Shown here one piece after another: positions 30,168 through 44,221 of a stretch of 64,000 nucleotides of DNA. The translations under genes were made by a program, and so were the position numbers. The notes under the pieces are model-generated. The model made no database searches and had not been told where the DNA came from. It saw only the letters and a program-made list of their open reading frames with translations. This DNA is from Paraphotobacterium marinum (GTDB lineage Bacteria; Pseudomonadota; Gammaproteobacteria; Enterobacterales; Vibrionaceae): NCBI RefSeq assembly GCF_002216855.1, contig NZ_CP022355.1:434001-498000 (forward strand), read 5' to 3'. Within the stretch, counting starts at the first letter, position 1; the number at the start of each line of letters is the position of its first letter.

Positions 30168-32264
30168 TTAAATACGTTCAGCAATAATATTTTCAGCAAT
30201 ATTTTTCGGAACTTCTGAGTACTCTGAAAATTCCATTGAATAAGAAGCCCTTCCTTGTGTTGCCGATCTTAATGAAGTTGCATAACCAAACATTTCAGAT
30301 AAGGGTACTTTCCCTCTTATAACTTTCAAACCAGAAATACCATCATCCATCCCTTCAATTAAACCTCTTCTTCTGTTTAAATCTCCGACAACATCTCCCA
30401 TCCAATCTTCAGGTGTTGTTACTTCAACTTTCATGAGAGGCTCTAATAAAACAGGGTCTGCTTGCAGAGCTCCATTTTTGAACGCCATAGATCCTGCAAT
30501 TTTAAAAGCCATCTCATTAGAATCAACATCATGATAAGAACCATCATATAAAGTTGCTTTAACGTCTAAAACTGGATATCCTGCAATAACCCCGTTTTTC
30601 ATTTGTTCTTCAATTCCTTTTGAAACGGCGCCAATATACTCTTTAGGTACCACTCCGCCAACAATTTCATCCACAAAAACAAACCCTGAATCTTTTTCTG
30701 CAGGTTCTAATTTTAACCACACATGACCATACTGTCCTCGTCCTCCAGATTGACGAATAAACTTACCCTCAACTTCTGTCTTCCCTCTGATTGTTTCTCT
30801 ATAAGCGACTTGAGGATTTCCGACATTACAATCAACATTAAACTCTCTTTTCATTCTATCAACGATAATATCTAAATGCAGCTCACCCATTCCAGAAATA
30901 AGAGTTTGACCAGACTCCTCATCTGATTCTACTCGAAAAGATGGGTCCTCAGCAGCTAATTTACCCAATGCTATTGCCATTTTTTCTTGATCCGCTTTAG
31001 TTTTAGGCTCTACTGCTATTTGGATTACCGGTTCTGGAAACTCCATTCTTTCTAAAATAACTTTATTATCAGGATCACATAATGTGTCACCTGTAGTTAC
31101 ATTTTTTAATCCAATTGCTGCAGCAATATCTCCAGCTCGAACCTCTTTAATCTCTTCTCTTTTATTGGAGTGCATCTGTACGATCCTCCCAATTCGCTCT
31201 TTCTTACCTTTAACTGAGTTATATACAGAATCTCCTGTTTTGACAACACCAGAATAAACTCTTATGAAAGTAAGAGAACCGACAAAAGGATCTGTGGCAA
31301 TTTTAAAAGCTAATGATGAAAATGGTTCATTATCTGAGGAGTGTCTTTCAATTAAATCACCATTATCACTTTCACCTTTGATTGCCTTGACTTCTTTTGG
31401 AGATGGCAAATATTCAACTACAGCATCCAAGACTGCCTGCACCCCTTTATTTTTAAATGCAGATCCACAAGTTGCTAGAACAATTTCATTATTTAAGGTT
31501 CTCTGTCTTAAAGCTCTTTTAATTTCATCTTCTGTTAACTCTTCACCTTCAAGATATTTATCCATTAACTCATCAGAAGCTTCTACAGCAGCTTCAATAA
31601 GGTTTACTCTCCATTTTTCTGCTTCTTCTATTAAATTTGAAGGAATATCTTCATAGGAAAATGTCATTCCTTGATCTTTTTCATTCCAATTAATAGCTTT
31701 CATTTTTATTAAATCAACAACTCCTTTAAAGCCATCTTCTGCACCAATATTAATCTGTATAGGTATTGGGTTTGCTCCAAGTCGAGTTTTAATTTGTTCG
31801 ATTACTCTAAAAAAATCTGCACCAGCACGGTCCATTTTGTTAACGAATACTAATCTAGGTACTTCGTATTTATCTGCTTGACGCCATACTGTCTCTGATT
31901 GTGGCTCTACACCATCAGGGCTGCTAAAAACCACAACTGCACCATCTAGCACTCTTAATGAACGTTCTACTTCAATTGTAAAGTCAACATGTCCTGGGGT
32001 ATCAATGATATTTATGCGATGCTGCTCAAATTGTGAATTCATTCCTTTCCAAAAAGTTGTAGTAGCTGCAGATGTTATTGTGATGCCTCTTTCTTGTTCT
32101 TGCTCCATCCAATCCATAGTTGCAGCACCATCGTGGACTTCACCAATTTTATGAGATAAGCCAGTATAAAATAATACACGCTCTGTTGTTGTTGTTTTTC
32201 CAGCATCAACATGCGCTACGATACCAATATTTCGATATAATTCAATGGGGGTTTCGCGAGTCAC
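30168..32264 (-). CDS. fusA: Elongation factor G
   Basis: EF-G drives translocation and, with RRF, ribosome recycling. The 698 aa product has the G domain with P-loop [12 protein letters not shown], the effector stretch [21 protein letters not shown] and NKMD, then domains II-V with the loop [12 protein letters not shown] and the C-terminal [26 protein letters not shown]. Its internal sequence resembles the EF-G of Vibrio more than that of E. coli. The start is GTG, with AGAGGA seven bases upstream. It is preceded by a terminator-like hairpin separating it from rpsG. Confidence 0.98.
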   Translation of the reverse strand: MTRETPIELYRNIGIVAHVDAGKTTTTERVLFYTGLSHKIGEVHDGAATMDWMEQEQERGITITSAATTTFWKGMNSQFEQHRINIIDTPGHVDFTIEVERSLRVLDGAVVVFSSPDGVEPQSETVWRQADKYEVPRLVFVNKMDRAGADFFRVIEQIKTRLGANPIPIQINIGAEDGFKGVVDLIKMKAINWNEKDQGMTFSYEDIPSNLIEEAEKWRVNLIEAAVEASDELMDKYLEGEELTEDEIKRALRQRTLNNEIVLATCGSAFKNKGVQAVLDAVVEYLPSPKEVKAIKGESDNGDLIERHSSDNEPFSSLAFKIATDPFVGSLTFIRVYSGVVKTGDSVYNSVKGKKERIGRIVQMHSNKREEIKEVRAGDIAAAIGLKNVTTGDTLCDPDNKVILERMEFPEPVIQIAVEPKTKADQEKMAIALGKLAAEDPSFRVESDEESGQTLISGMGELHLDIIVDRMKREFNVDCNVGNPQVAYRETIRGKTEVEGKFIRQSGGRGQYGHVWLKLEPAEKDSGFVFVDEIVGGVVPKEYIGAVSKGIEEQMKNGVIAGYPVLDVKATLYDGSYHDVDSNEMAFKIAGSMAFKNGALQADPVLLEPLMKVEVTTPEDWMGDVVGDLNRRRGLIEGMDDGISGLKVIRGKVPLSEMFGYATSLRSATQGRASYSMEFSEYSEVPKNIAENIIAERI

Positions 32265-32298
32265 AATTAAGTCCTCTAATTTATATTAAAGTCAATAT

Positions 32299-32329
32299 GA
32301 AAAAGGCACAACAATTACTTGTTGTGCCT
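32299..32329 (-). terminator. Terminator-like hairpin between rpsG and fusA
   Basis: Eleven-base arms AGGCACAACAA/TTGTTGTGCCT with a four-base loop are followed on the minus strand by TTTTTC, 40 bases after the rpsG stop. This is inside what is normally one str operon, so it may lower expression of fusA and tuf or separate transcription units. I find no convincing promoter between it and the fusA start. Confidence 0.75.
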
Positions 32330-32369
32330 GTTTTAACATAAGATTATCATATTATATTTAGTAAAACAA

Positions 32370-32879
<510 letters not shown>

Positions 32880-32932
32880 TCAGTTTTTTCAAACGTTGAT
32901 TGTTAATGTTTGGCCTTACTTAACGGTTATCA

Positions 32933-33322
<390 letters not shown>

Positions 33323-33373
33323 TTATGTTTCTTAATAATTGAAAAATCTATATCCAAAAAAATTGGACATTGA

Positions 33374-33402
33374 ATTTTATTCCTAGAATTGATTAAAGTC
33401 AA
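33374..33402 (-). promoter_or_regulatory. Sigma-70 promoter of the str operon
   Basis: On the minus strand TTGACT (33397-33402) and TAAAAT (33374-33379) are separated by exactly 17 bases, each one mismatch from consensus, 67 bases before the rpsL start and beside the tusB stop. Confidence 0.75.
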
Positions 33403-33410
33403 GTGAAGAA

Positions 33411-33695
33411 TTACCAACTTATTATTTGTGAATTGTTTTCAGTTAACCTAACTAAATCCAAATAATTGATAAGAGCTCTTTCTTTAATTTTAGGCATTAG
33501 TCCACGAGCCACAACATCATTTTCTAAATAATAAATAGATTTGGTCGTAGCCTGTAATTTATCGAGCAGAGAATCATTTAAAATGTTGTAAACTCCGTCC
33601 TCAATAAAAATGATCGCATCATTTGGTATAACGAAATCAATTAATTCCAGAGTAGTTGCTGTTTTATACGAAGAGTTAAAAACCAAGTGTAACAA
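33411..33695 (-). CDS. tusB: Sulfur relay protein TusB
   Basis: Part of the TusBCD complex that passes sulfur from TusA to TusE for 2-thiouridine formation at tRNA position 34. The 94 aa product (E. coli 95) starts MLHLVFNSSYKT, has LQDGV-like IEDGVYNIL and the DVVARGLMPKI segment, and ends with tryptophan as in the family. It lies two bases after tusC. Confidence 0.9.
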   Translation of the reverse strand: MLHLVFNSSYKTATTLELIDFVIPNDAIIFIEDGVYNILNDSLLDKLQATTKSIYYLENDVVARGLMPKIKERALINYLDLVRLTENNSQIISW

Positions 33696-33697
33696 AA

Positions 33698-34060
33698 CTA
33701 AAACCTCAATATTTTTTTACAAAGTCTAATTTCATTGTTGATGATAGTTTGATTCACTATTTTCATATCATCTATTAAATAGATACAATCTCTAGATAAA
33801 TTTCTTTTATTTATTGCATCTTTACAAACAAAAATTTGTTGAATCTCATATAATTCTAATAATCTTATTTTAGAAAGATAGTCTTGGTACATTATTTGGT
33901 TTGCTTTTTGATTCTTAATTAACTGAAGAACAGCATTCTCTACAAAAAAAACTTTAATATTATCTGTGTAACTAGCAATTGATAATAACATATCAAAACC
34001 ATCACGAGCATAATTATCAAAATATGGAGGTGTAGTAAAAATAAATCCAATATCTCTCAA
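33698..34060 (-). CDS. tusC: Sulfur relay protein TusC
   Basis: A DsrE-like subunit of TusBCD. The 120 aa product (E. coli 119) begins MRDIGFIFTTPPYFDNYARDGFDMLL and contains VFFVENAVLQLI; the C-terminus KILRF matches the family. Its start overlaps the tusD stop by four bases (ATGA), implying coupled translation. Confidence 0.92.
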   Translation of the reverse strand: MRDIGFIFTTPPYFDNYARDGFDMLLSIASYTDNIKVFFVENAVLQLIKNQKANQIMYQDYLSKIRLLELYEIQQIFVCKDAINKRNLSRDCIYLIDDMKIVNQTIINNEIRLCKKILRF

Positions 34061-34419
34061 AACTGTACCACCCGATCCACCATTAATAAAGATTCTGACA
34101 TAACACTTAATCCTGATAAAATAAAATTAGTATCTAAATAATCAGTATTACTTTCTACTATTCCTCTTTTTGATGCTGCAGTATGACACAAATGAAGTTC
34201 AAACTTATAATTTTTCGATAGTTTAACCCATTTTTCTAAAAAATTAGTTTCATCTGAACTGTAGTAAATATTTTTATTAGCGATAGTAGTAGCATCAGCA
34301 TAGAAAAACACCTTATCAATGATGTGATCTTTTTTTAATAAAGCCTCTGCAAATAGTAAACTCGAAATAATTCTCTGAGAGTTATAAGAGGCTTTATTAA
34401 TTATAAGCAAATACTTCAC
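34057..34419 (-). CDS. tusD: Sulfur relay protein TusD
   Basis: TusD carries the sulfur-accepting cysteine of TusBCD. In this 120 aa product the active-site region reads FELHLCHTAASKRGI, with Cys at about residue 79, equivalent to Cys78 in E. coli (128 aa). It is the first of three overlapping tus genes, eight bases after fkpA. Confidence 0.92.
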   Translation of the reverse strand: MKYLLIINKASYNSQRIISSLLFAEALLKKDHIIDKVFFYADATTIANKNIYYSSDETNFLEKWVKLSKNYKFELHLCHTAASKRGIVESNTDYLDTNFILSGLSVMSESLLMVDRVVQF

Positions 34420-34427
34420 TATTAAAA

Positions 34428-35243
34428 TTAATTAGTAGATTTATCTGTTGGATTTACTTTAAGTAGCTCAACATCAAAAATCAATGTTGAATTTGGCGGG
34501 ATATGACCTGGAACACCCTGCTCACCATAAGCTAACTTAGCCGGAATTACAAATTCAAATTTAGAACCTGGAGTCATTAGCTTTAAACCTTCTTGCCAAC
34601 CAGGGATTACTTGATTTAATTTGAATTGAATTGGCTTGTTATTGTTGCCTTTTAAATTAGTATCAAATGGTTCTGAGCTTTTCTTACCATTTTCATCAAT
34701 TAAATAACCTGAATAATTTACCGAAACTGTGTCATTATCAGATGGTTTTTCAGTGCCACTGCCTTTTTGAGTTTCTTTATAAACAAGACCACTGTTTGTT
34801 TTCGTAAAACCATCCTTTAACATTTCTGCTTCATATTGCTCACCCAGCTTAATATTTTTAGAACTCATTTCTTCAGTTTTTTTCTTAGCAAGCTCGTTAA
34901 TCTTTTGATCTAAATCTTTAAGAGTCTTCTCTACTTCTTCTTGCGACAACTTGCTTTTGTCATTCAAAGCATCATTAAAACCATCAATTACACTTTTTGC
35001 ATCAAGTTGAAGACCCAACTCATTTTGCTTTTTAAGCGATGTTGCCACCATTGTTCCAATTTGATCACCATAAGCATAAGATTGCTTTTGTGCGTCTGAA
35101 CTAAAACTTGCACTTGATGCTGTTTGCTCTACTTTTGTATCTTCAGATTTCTTAGTAGTATCATTTGATGTATTATCTTTATTACATGCTGTTAATGCAA
35201 TTATTGTTGCTGCTATAGCTGTTAATTTTAAAACGGGTTTCAT
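34428..35243 (-). CDS. fkpA: FKBP-type peptidyl-prolyl isomerase FkpA, predicted lipoprotein
   Basis: A periplasmic prolyl isomerase and chaperone for envelope proteins. The 271 aa product begins with a signal MKPVLKLTAIAATIIALTAC, whose LTAC lipobox predicts a lipid-anchored protein; E. coli FkpA has a plain signal peptide instead. An N-terminal helical dimerisation domain (about 45-145, rich in Lys and Glu) is followed by the FKBP domain with VSVNYSGYLIDENGK, FKLNQVIPGWQEGLKLM and IPAKLAYGEQGVPG. A GGAG ribosome site precedes the start. It is divergent from slyX and upstream of tusDCB. Confidence 0.95.
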   Translation of the reverse strand: MKPVLKLTAIAATIIALTACNKDNTSNDTTKKSEDTKVEQTASSASFSSDAQKQSYAYGDQIGTMVATSLKKQNELGLQLDAKSVIDGFNDALNDKSKLSQEEVEKTLKDLDQKINELAKKKTEEMSSKNIKLGEQYEAEMLKDGFTKTNSGLVYKETQKGSGTEKPSDNDTVSVNYSGYLIDENGKKSSEPFDTNLKGNNNKPIQFKLNQVIPGWQEGLKLMTPGSKFEFVIPAKLAYGEQGVPGHIPPNSTLIFDVELLKVNPTDKSTN

Positions 35244-35395
35244 TTAACTCTCCTGAATATAAATGCTTAATTAAATTATAAATATTACAAAGCTTTTAGA
35301 ATTAGACTACCAATAAAGTAAATTACCTTATATAATACATAACTATTAATAAAAAAAAGTTTCTAATTAAAGATTCACATTAACATAACATTATA

Positions 35396-35629
35396 ATGAA
35401 ACAAATATCTAATAAAATACAAGAAATGAATCTCAAAATTATTGAGTTAGAGCACAAAGTATCTTTTCAAGAACATACTATAGACACTTTAAACGATGAA
35501 GTTTATAGTCAACAAAAAAAAATAGAAACCTTAGAGAAACAACTTTTATTGATAACAAAAAAATTTAAAGAATTAAATACATCCAATATTGAATTACAAG
35601 AAAATGAAACCAGACCACCTCATTATTAA
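35396..35629 (+). CDS. slyX: SlyX family protein
   Basis: A short coiled-coil protein of unknown function. The 77 aa sequence has heptad-like leucines and isoleucines from about residue 8 to 60 (MNLKIIELEHKVSFQEHTID) and the diagnostic C-terminus RPPHY. It is divergent from fkpA, as in enteric bacteria and vibrios, and convergent with yheV. Confidence 0.9.
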   Translation: MKQISNKIQEMNLKIIELEHKVSFQEHTIDTLNDEVYSQQKKIETLEKQLLLITKKFKELNTSNIELQENETRPPHY

Positions 35630-35638
35630 AATCTAGTT

Positions 35639-35833
35639 TTACTTTGTAACTATATCAATAACTGATTTGTTTTCAGTTGTAGGGTTGTCCCTTAAATTAG
35701 TATATCCACAAAAGATACATTTGCTAATTTCGTTGCCTTCTTCAAAAACAACTTGGATAGTATCAATTCTTTTGCATTTTGGACACTTAGCTCCTGCAAT
35801 AAATCTGGCTCTAGACATAATTTTATTAACCAT
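35639..35833 (-). CDS. yheV: YheV family zinc-ribbon protein
   Basis: A small protein of unknown function with the family N-terminus RARFIAGAKCPKCKRIDTIQ and a second pair CIFC, together a four-cysteine zinc ribbon. At 64 aa it is near E. coli YheV (66). A second ATG five codons in (35818) would give an N-terminus closer to the family, so the start is uncertain. It lies among slyX, yheU and crp, a conserved neighbourhood. Confidence 0.88.
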   Translation of the reverse strand: MVNKIMSRARFIAGAKCPKCKRIDTIQVVFEEGNEISKCIFCGYTNLRDNPTTENKSVIDIVTK

Positions 35834-35892
35834 AATTTAGAAGTATGATATCATTATTATACATATTTTTTATTAATCGCATATTATTAAAA

Positions 35893-36105
35893 TTGATAAT
35901 TCCTTTTGAAAAAATACCCCCGAACCAACTAGATGAATTGATTAAAGATTATATTCTTCAACAAGATTGTGTGCAAATTGAAAATATCGATATAAACACT
36001 GAACTTGTCAAAATTAAAAATCAAATCAAACAAAAAGAAATATATGTGGTGTATTCAGAACTTTACCAGACATTCTATCTCAAAAATAATTTATACTTTA
36101 AATAA
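35893..36105 (+). CDS. yheU: YheU family (UPF0270) protein
   Basis: A small conserved protein of unknown function. From the TTG at 35893 it is 70 aa (E. coli YheU 72) and begins MIIPFEKIPPNQLDELIKDY, aligning with the family MLIPWQDLSPETLENLI. The C-terminal half has YVVYSELYQTFYL, matching the VLVWSELHETV segment. The frame is open back to an ATG at 35845, but those 16 residues are hydrophobic and not homologous. No clear ribosome site supports either start. Confidence 0.75.
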   Translation: MIIPFEKIPPNQLDELIKDYILQQDCVQIENIDINTELVKIKNQIKQKEIYVVYSELYQTFYLKNNLYFK

Positions 36106-36254
36106 AAAATATTTAACACCTAATTAAGCTATGAGCACATAAGAAATTTGTTGATTATTATACATCAGCTAGGGTAGTATTATAATTATATAATGCGTAC
36201 TAATGGCTATCAATATATGGATGTTATTAGTCTAAAGAATCTAAGGAAATAAAT

Positions 36255-36887
36255 ATGATACCGACTAAACCACAAACTGACCCAACCCTCGAATGGTTTT
36301 TATCTCATTGTCACATTCACAAATATCCATCAAAAAGCACTCTTATTCATGCTGGTGAAAAAGCAGAGACATTATATTTTATAGTTAAGGGATCAGTTGC
36401 CGTCCTCATAAAGGATGAGGAAGGAAAAGAAATGATTTTAGATTATCTTAATCAAGGTGATTTTATTGGTGAAATTGGTTTATTCGATTCAGAACAAGAA
36501 AGAACAGCTTGGGTGAGAGCAAAGTCGCCATGTGAAGTAGCAGAAATCTCATTTAAAAAGTTTAGGCAGCTAATACAAGTCAACCCTGATATTTTAATGA
36601 GATTAACGGGTCAAATTGCTAAGCGCTTACAAGTAACAAGTAGAAAGGTTGGTGATCTTGCCTTCCTTGACGTCACAGGACGAATTGCTCAAACTCTTTT
36701 AAATCTTGCTAAACAACCTGATGCAATGACTCATCCAGATGGAATGCAAATTAAAATTACAAGACAAGAAATTGGACAAATCGTGGGCTGCTCTAGAGAA
36801 ACAGTCGGTAGAATACTAAAAATGCTTGAAGAACAGAACTTAATTACCGCTCATGGAAAAACCATAGTAGTTTACGGCACTAGATAA
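36255..36887 (+). CDS. crp: cAMP receptor protein CRP
   Basis: CRP is the global activator that binds cAMP and DNA sites and controls carbon use. At 210 aa it equals the family. The cyclic-nucleotide domain (about 10-120) includes [10 protein letters not shown] and [18 protein letters not shown], with the Glu, Arg and Ser contacts to cAMP. The helix-turn-helix [22 protein letters not shown] (about 168-190) is unchanged from relatives. The sequence is very close to vibrio CRP. A GGAA site lies just before the ATG. Together with the intact alpha-subunit C-terminal domain, this suggests CRP regulation is kept. Confidence 0.98.
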   Translation: MIPTKPQTDPTLEWFLSHCHIHKYPSKSTLIHAGEKAETLYFIVKGSVAVLIKDEEGKEMILDYLNQGDFIGEIGLFDSEQERTAWVRAKSPCEVAEISFKKFRQLIQVNPDILMRLTGQIAKRLQVTSRKVGDLAFLDVTGRIAQTLLNLAKQPDAMTHPDGMQIKITRQEIGQIVGCSRETVGRILKMLEEQNLITAHGKTIVVYGTR

Positions 36888-36896
36888 TTTATCCTT

Positions 36897-36923
36897 GCTG
36901 GTCATGAATTTGTTATGACCAGC
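36897..36923. terminator. Possible shared terminator of crp and the DUF1338 gene
   Basis: Perfect nine-base arms GCTGGTCAT/ATGACCAGC sit in the 45-base gap between convergent genes. The flanking T-tracts are poor, so termination may be partial. Confidence 0.6.
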
Positions 36924-36932
36924 TAAAATAAA

Positions 36933-37724
36933 TCATAATCTGTTGGTTGATTCAAATATCTTATCTGCTGACGCTTCAATAAATCCATTAAATATTCGAC
37001 CACTATCTATACTCTTATAACGTTGAGAAAATTCATAAAACCCTCCCGGTATATAAAAAAAACCATCGCTAAACTGAACTTGAACATGGTCAGCCAGAGT
37101 TGATGATTGCTCCAATCCTAATGCTTCGCTTCCCTTAATTAAACCACCATTTTTATTCATTATTATTTTATTCTGTATTAAGATTTCATTCAGCTCTGAT
37201 AAAGACTTTATTTTATTTAAAGCGTTTACACTTATTGTAAAATGATTAGCACCAAACCCATGAGCAAGAAACCAAGCAGCATACTCACTTTCTTTTAAGA
37301 ATTTCTCATAATCATTAATACTTATATCCCAAGTTTTACCTGAAAACAAAAAATCAATATTAGTGTGATCAAAGCTCATTTTGGTAAACTTATCCAAACA
37401 GAATTTTTGTAAACTTTTGGAACAATCTTGTAAGTTAAGTTGGCTAAGGAAAATTTTAGGCAACTTCTTATCAATATGTTCGAAGTGTTCGGCATATAAT
37501 TTTTTTTTTCTAAAGATATATGATGCTTTCGATTTATATCCAATATTTTGAAGCAATAAACTTATAGATTGTACATTTATTTGGGGTAAATTTAGTGTCC
37601 TCAACGCAAAATGATCAGTAGTAATACTACCATAATCACCCACAATGTGATGAATGTTTGAAGAAGACGGACAAAGCCTAACAGAATAATCTAGCCACAG
37701 ATTGGATATAAATTGTTTAACCAT
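36933..37724 (-). CDS. DUF1338 family protein (2-oxoadipate dioxygenase-like)
   Basis: The 263 aa product resembles the DUF1338 fold, whose studied members (HglS type) are iron(II) 2-oxoacid dioxygenase/decarboxylases. Visible are TTDHFALRTLN (about 36-46), with a probable metal histidine, and YAAWFLAHGFGANHFTISVN (about 150-170), with histidines in the expected HG..ANHF motif. GGFYEFSQR near 230 could hold the glutamate ligand. It lies downstream of astD in the same direction, next to crp, as I recall for vibrios. A link to arginine or lysine breakdown is plausible from context only. Confidence 0.75.
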   Translation of the reverse strand: MVKQFISNLWLDYSVRLCPSSSNIHHIVGDYGSITTDHFALRTLNLPQINVQSISLLLQNIGYKSKASYIFRKKKLYAEHFEHIDKKLPKIFLSQLNLQDCSKSLQKFCLDKFTKMSFDHTNIDFLFSGKTWDISINDYEKFLKESEYAAWFLAHGFGANHFTISVNALNKIKSLSELNEILIQNKIIMNKNGGLIKGSEALGLEQSSTLADHVQVQFSDGFFYIPGGFYEFSQRYKSIDSGRIFNGFIEASADKIFESTNRL

Positions 37725-37806
37725 AAAAATTCACCTAAAAAAAAGTAGTTGTACTATACTAAATCTTTTTAGGATCAATTATCTTTTTATATGTCACAAA
37801 ATAGGA

Positions 37807-39263
<1,457 letters not shown>

Positions 39264-39291
39264 AATTTTACCTCGTTATATAATTAATTTT

Positions 39292-40317
39292 TTAGATAGA
39301 TAAAACTCTTAAGCCCTCGGATTCTTTAATTTTCATATACTTTGCCTGTTCTTTTGTCATATAAACTTCTTGCTTAATTTCGTCTATCATAATATCTATT
39401 ACCGAAGCTCTGAACTCTGAAAACTTAGTATTACTACAAATGTAAGACTTCTTTTCCATAAGATCCGAGTTATCAACAAACACAGTTTTTAAAACCTGTG
39501 AATTTCTCAATGATTTAATATTGTCAATATCACACTCAATAGATGGGCCTGCATCAAAAATATCCACATATCCTCTATTCACAAAGCCCTCCTGCTCTAA
39601 CAATTTTAAAGCAGGTACTGTATCTTTATGAACTTTACCAATAACAGCCTGCGCTTCTTTAGATAGTAAGTTTACATAAATTGGGAGCTTAGGCATTAAA
39701 TCTGCAATTATATCTTTAGAGCCAATACCCGTCAGGTAATCTGCTTGAGAAAATTCAATTGAAAAAAAGTTTTCTTGTAACCATTTCCAAAAAGGAGAAT
39801 TACCATATTCATCAGAGACACCTCTCATCTCCGCAAAAATAGTTTTTGAAAACTTATCTTTAAATTGTGCCATTAATAAAAATCTTGATTTTGATAAAAG
39901 CTTTCCGTTATAACCTCTTCTCCAATTTTCCCTTAAAAAAGTACTACATAACTCAGATGAGCCTGTATAATCACTTCCAAAGGTAAGTACATCAATGACA
40001 TTATGTACATTAAACTCTCTTGAAGAATGGACAACTTTATTAAGGTGATAACTGTAAAATGGAGCTGTCAAACCCACTGCTCTTTCAATTGCTGTAGTTC
40101 CAACTACTTCTTTTTCATCACAGTCCTCGGCAACGAAGAAATAACACTCGGTTCCTGGAATATCGACCTGCCCATTGAAGCTTTTAATAGAATGGTCAAT
40201 ACGTTTTCTTAATAATTCTTCATTTGTAGGCAAAGAGGTAAGTCCATAACCTGATTCCTCAGCGCATTTCATGAGCGCATCATAATCAGTTATTTCTATA
40301 GGACGAATAATAATCAT
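39292..40317 (-). CDS. astA: Arginine N-succinyltransferase
   Basis: AstA transfers succinyl from succinyl-CoA to arginine, the first step of the ammonia-producing arginine pathway. The 341 aa product (E. coli 344) begins MIIIRPIEITDYDALMKCAEES, with VAEDCDEKEVVGTTAIERAVG in the acyltransferase fold and ILEQEGF-like KLLEQEGFVNRGYVDIFDAGP near residue 250. It lies between argD/astC and astD on the same strand with short gaps. astB and astE are not in this window. Confidence 0.95.
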   Translation of the reverse strand: MIIIRPIEITDYDALMKCAEESGYGLTSLPTNEELLRKRIDHSIKSFNGQVDIPGTECYFFVAEDCDEKEVVGTTAIERAVGLTAPFYSYHLNKVVHSSREFNVHNVIDVLTFGSDYTGSSELCSTFLRENWRRGYNGKLLSKSRFLLMAQFKDKFSKTIFAEMRGVSDEYGNSPFWKWLQENFFSIEFSQADYLTGIGSKDIIADLMPKLPIYVNLLSKEAQAVIGKVHKDTVPALKLLEQEGFVNRGYVDIFDAGPSIECDIDNIKSLRNSQVLKTVFVDNSDLMEKKSYICSNTKFSEFRASVIDIMIDEIKQEVYMTKEQAKYMKIKESEGLRVLSI

Positions 40318-40333
40318 ATAGCACCTTTCAAAA

Positions 40334-41548
40334 TTAGAGAGTTAACTTTTTAATAGAAAGTTCGAGTTTTTTAAGTCCTTCCTTAATCTCCTGCTCTGAA
40401 ACGAGTAAAGAAGGAGTGAACCTTATAACGTCTGGGCCAGCAATTAGAATAAGTAACCCATGTCGACTAGCTTCTGTCAAAATATCCCGAGCTCTGCCTT
40501 TCCATTGCTGATTCAGAGAAGCCCCCAATAATAACCCTTTACCTCTAATTTCATCAAAAACATTGAGGGTTTGATTCATATTATTTAATAACTTCTTGAA
40601 TAACTTTTCTTTTGTTATTATATCTTCCATTAAACTACCTGAGGTTACTTCGTTTAATACAGCCAAACCTACAGCACTTGCGAGTGGGTTACCTCCATAC
40701 GTTGAACCATGAGTTCCAACCTTCATATGTTCAGCTAGCTCATTGTTCGTTAACATTGCTGCAATAGGAAAACCTCCACCAAGAGATTTTGCTGTAGTTA
40801 ATATATCTGGAATAATATCCAAAGACTCATATGCATAAAGTGTCCCAGTTCTACCAACACCCGTTTGAACTTCATCAAATATCAAAACAGCATCATGTTT
40901 TTTGCACAATGCAGCCAAACGATGGAGGAATGGCTTTTCTATTGGAACTATACCACCTTCCCCTTGTATCGGCTCTATCATTACAGCACAAGTGTTTTCA
41001 TTGATATGTTTTTCAAAAGCTTCAATATCATTATATGGAAGATGTGTTATTGCACCTGGCTTTGGGCCAAATCCATCAGAATAAACTGGTTGCCCCCCTA
41101 CAGTAACAGTAAAAAAAGTTCTCCCATGAAAACCTTTTTTGAATGATATAATTTCATTTTTTGATTCACTATATTTTTCAATCGCTACTCTTCTTGCTAA
41201 TTTAAGAGCAGCTTCATTTGCTTCAGCTCCGGAGTTAGCAAAAAAAACCTTATCTGCAAAAGTTAATTCTGTTAATCGTTTAGCTAAATCAATAGCTGGC
41301 TTATTTGTCATCACATTACTTAAATGCCATACCTTTTTAGCTTGTTTTTCAAGTGCATCCAACATCACTGGGTGACAATGTCCTAAACAACTAACGGCTA
41401 TACCGCCGGCAAAGTCAATATACTCTTTACCATCATAATCCCAAACCTTAGAGCCTAATGCTTTTTCTGGGACTACTTGCATTGGGGCATAACAAGGAAC
41501 AAGATATTCATCAAAATCAGATCTAATTTCTTTATTATTATTGCTCAT
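40334..41548 (-). CDS. argD: Acetylornithine/succinylornithine aminotransferase
   Basis: A PLP-dependent class III aminotransferase that can serve arginine synthesis (ArgD) and arginine breakdown (AstC). The 404 aa protein has [33 protein letters not shown], the PLP aspartate in [15 protein letters not shown] and the Schiff-base lysine in [15 protein letters not shown] (about 258). Being followed by astA and astD it probably works in the ast pathway, but vibrio relatives use a single enzyme for both, so either symbol could apply. It is preceded by galE. Confidence 0.95.
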   Translation of the reverse strand: MSNNNKEIRSDFDEYLVPCYAPMQVVPEKALGSKVWDYDGKEYIDFAGGIAVSCLGHCHPVMLDALEKQAKKVWHLSNVMTNKPAIDLAKRLTELTFADKVFFANSGAEANEAALKLARRVAIEKYSESKNEIISFKKGFHGRTFFTVTVGGQPVYSDGFGPKPGAITHLPYNDIEAFEKHINENTCAVMIEPIQGEGGIVPIEKPFLHRLAALCKKHDAVLIFDEVQTGVGRTGTLYAYESLDIIPDILTTAKSLGGGFPIAAMLTNNELAEHMKVGTHGSTYGGNPLASAVGLAVLNEVTSGSLMEDIITKEKLFKKLLNNMNQTLNVFDEIRGKGLLLGASLNQQWKGRARDILTEASRHGLLILIAGPDVIRFTPSLLVSEQEIKEGLKKLELSIKKLTL

Positions 41549-41583
41549 AGTAGTTACCTCCAGTTAAAAATTTTAATAATTTA

Positions 41584-43186
<1,603 letters not shown>

Positions 43187-43189
43187 AGA

Positions 43190-44188
43190 TTAAACAACAA
43201 ACCCCAAAGCTTTTTTTACCTTATGAACTGTGTGCTGAGCTTTACTTGATGCTTTTTCAGAACCTTCTTTCATGACGTTGTTTAAAAACTCAATGTCTTC
43301 TCTAACCTTTAAGTATTCTTTCTGAATAGGCTCAAGAAAAGCAATGACTGCATCAGCAGTATCAGTTTTAAGTTGCCCGTACATTTTATTTTGATACTCA
43401 ATTTCAAGGTCTGAAACAGATTTATTAGTAACTCCTGCAAAAATAGTAAGTAAATTCGAAACCCCAGGTTTGTTCTGCTCATCATAAAAAATATTTGGCG
43501 GATTATCAGAATCGGTAACCGATTTTTTGATTTTTTTGACTATACTTTTAGGCTCATCAAGTATATGAATGATGTTATTTTTATTTTCATCTGATTTAGA
43601 CATTTTCCTCAATGGATCTTGAAGCGACATCACTTTTGCCCCTTTTTGAGGTATGAACGGATTAGGAACTTGAAATAATTCACCATAGAGATTGTTCATT
43701 CTTATTGCGATATTTCTCGATAATTCAAGGTGTTGTTTTTGGTCTGCTCCAACAGGCACTTGATTCGCTTGATATAATAAAATATCAGCTGCCATCAAAA
43801 CTGGATATGAATATAATCCACAATTAATATTATCACTATTTTTTGCGGATTTATCTTTAAACTGAGTCATCCTATTAAGTTCACCTACTTGAGTATAACA
43901 ATTAAGAATCCATGCTAATTCAGTATGTTCTTTTACATGTGACTGGATAAATAAAGTACTTTTAGATGGGTCGATTCCTAGTGCTAAACACAGAGCAAGA
44001 GCATTTAAAGTCGAATTATGTAACTCTTTAGGGTTCTGTCGTACAGTTATAGCATGTAAATCTACAATACAATAATAGCAATCATACAATTCTTGCATAG
44101 AGTGCCACTGTTTTAAGGCTCCTAAGTAATTACCCAACGTTAAATTACCTGATGGTTGAACTCCACTTAATACCAAATCTTTTTTCAT
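43190..44188 (-). CDS. trpS: Tryptophanyl-tRNA synthetase
   Basis: TrpRS charges tRNA-Trp. The 332 aa product (E. coli 334) begins [25 protein letters not shown] with the HIGH-type motif in GNYLG, and has [12 protein letters not shown] and the KMSKS motif in [13 protein letters not shown] (about 200). It is 33 bases after rpe; gph, which lies between them in E. coli, is missing. Confidence 0.97.
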   Translation of the reverse strand: MKKDLVLSGVQPSGNLTLGNYLGALKQWHSMQELYDCYYCIVDLHAITVRQNPKELHNSTLNALALCLALGIDPSKSTLFIQSHVKEHTELAWILNCYTQVGELNRMTQFKDKSAKNSDNINCGLYSYPVLMAADILLYQANQVPVGADQKQHLELSRNIAIRMNNLYGELFQVPNPFIPQKGAKVMSLQDPLRKMSKSDENKNNIIHILDEPKSIVKKIKKSVTDSDNPPNIFYDEQNKPGVSNLLTIFAGVTNKSVSDLEIEYQNKMYGQLKTDTADAVIAFLEPIQKEYLKVREDIEFLNNVMKEGSEKASSKAQHTVHKVKKALGFVV

Positions 44189-44221
44189 AAACTATTCTTG
44201 CCTTTCTAAAATTATTATTAA

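Noticed and set aside
33411-34419. A dsrEFH sulfur-oxidation locus
   Set aside because: The three proteins are DsrE-like, but their position next to rpsL and their TusBCD-type termini fit the tRNA thiolation complex; no dsr genes are nearby.
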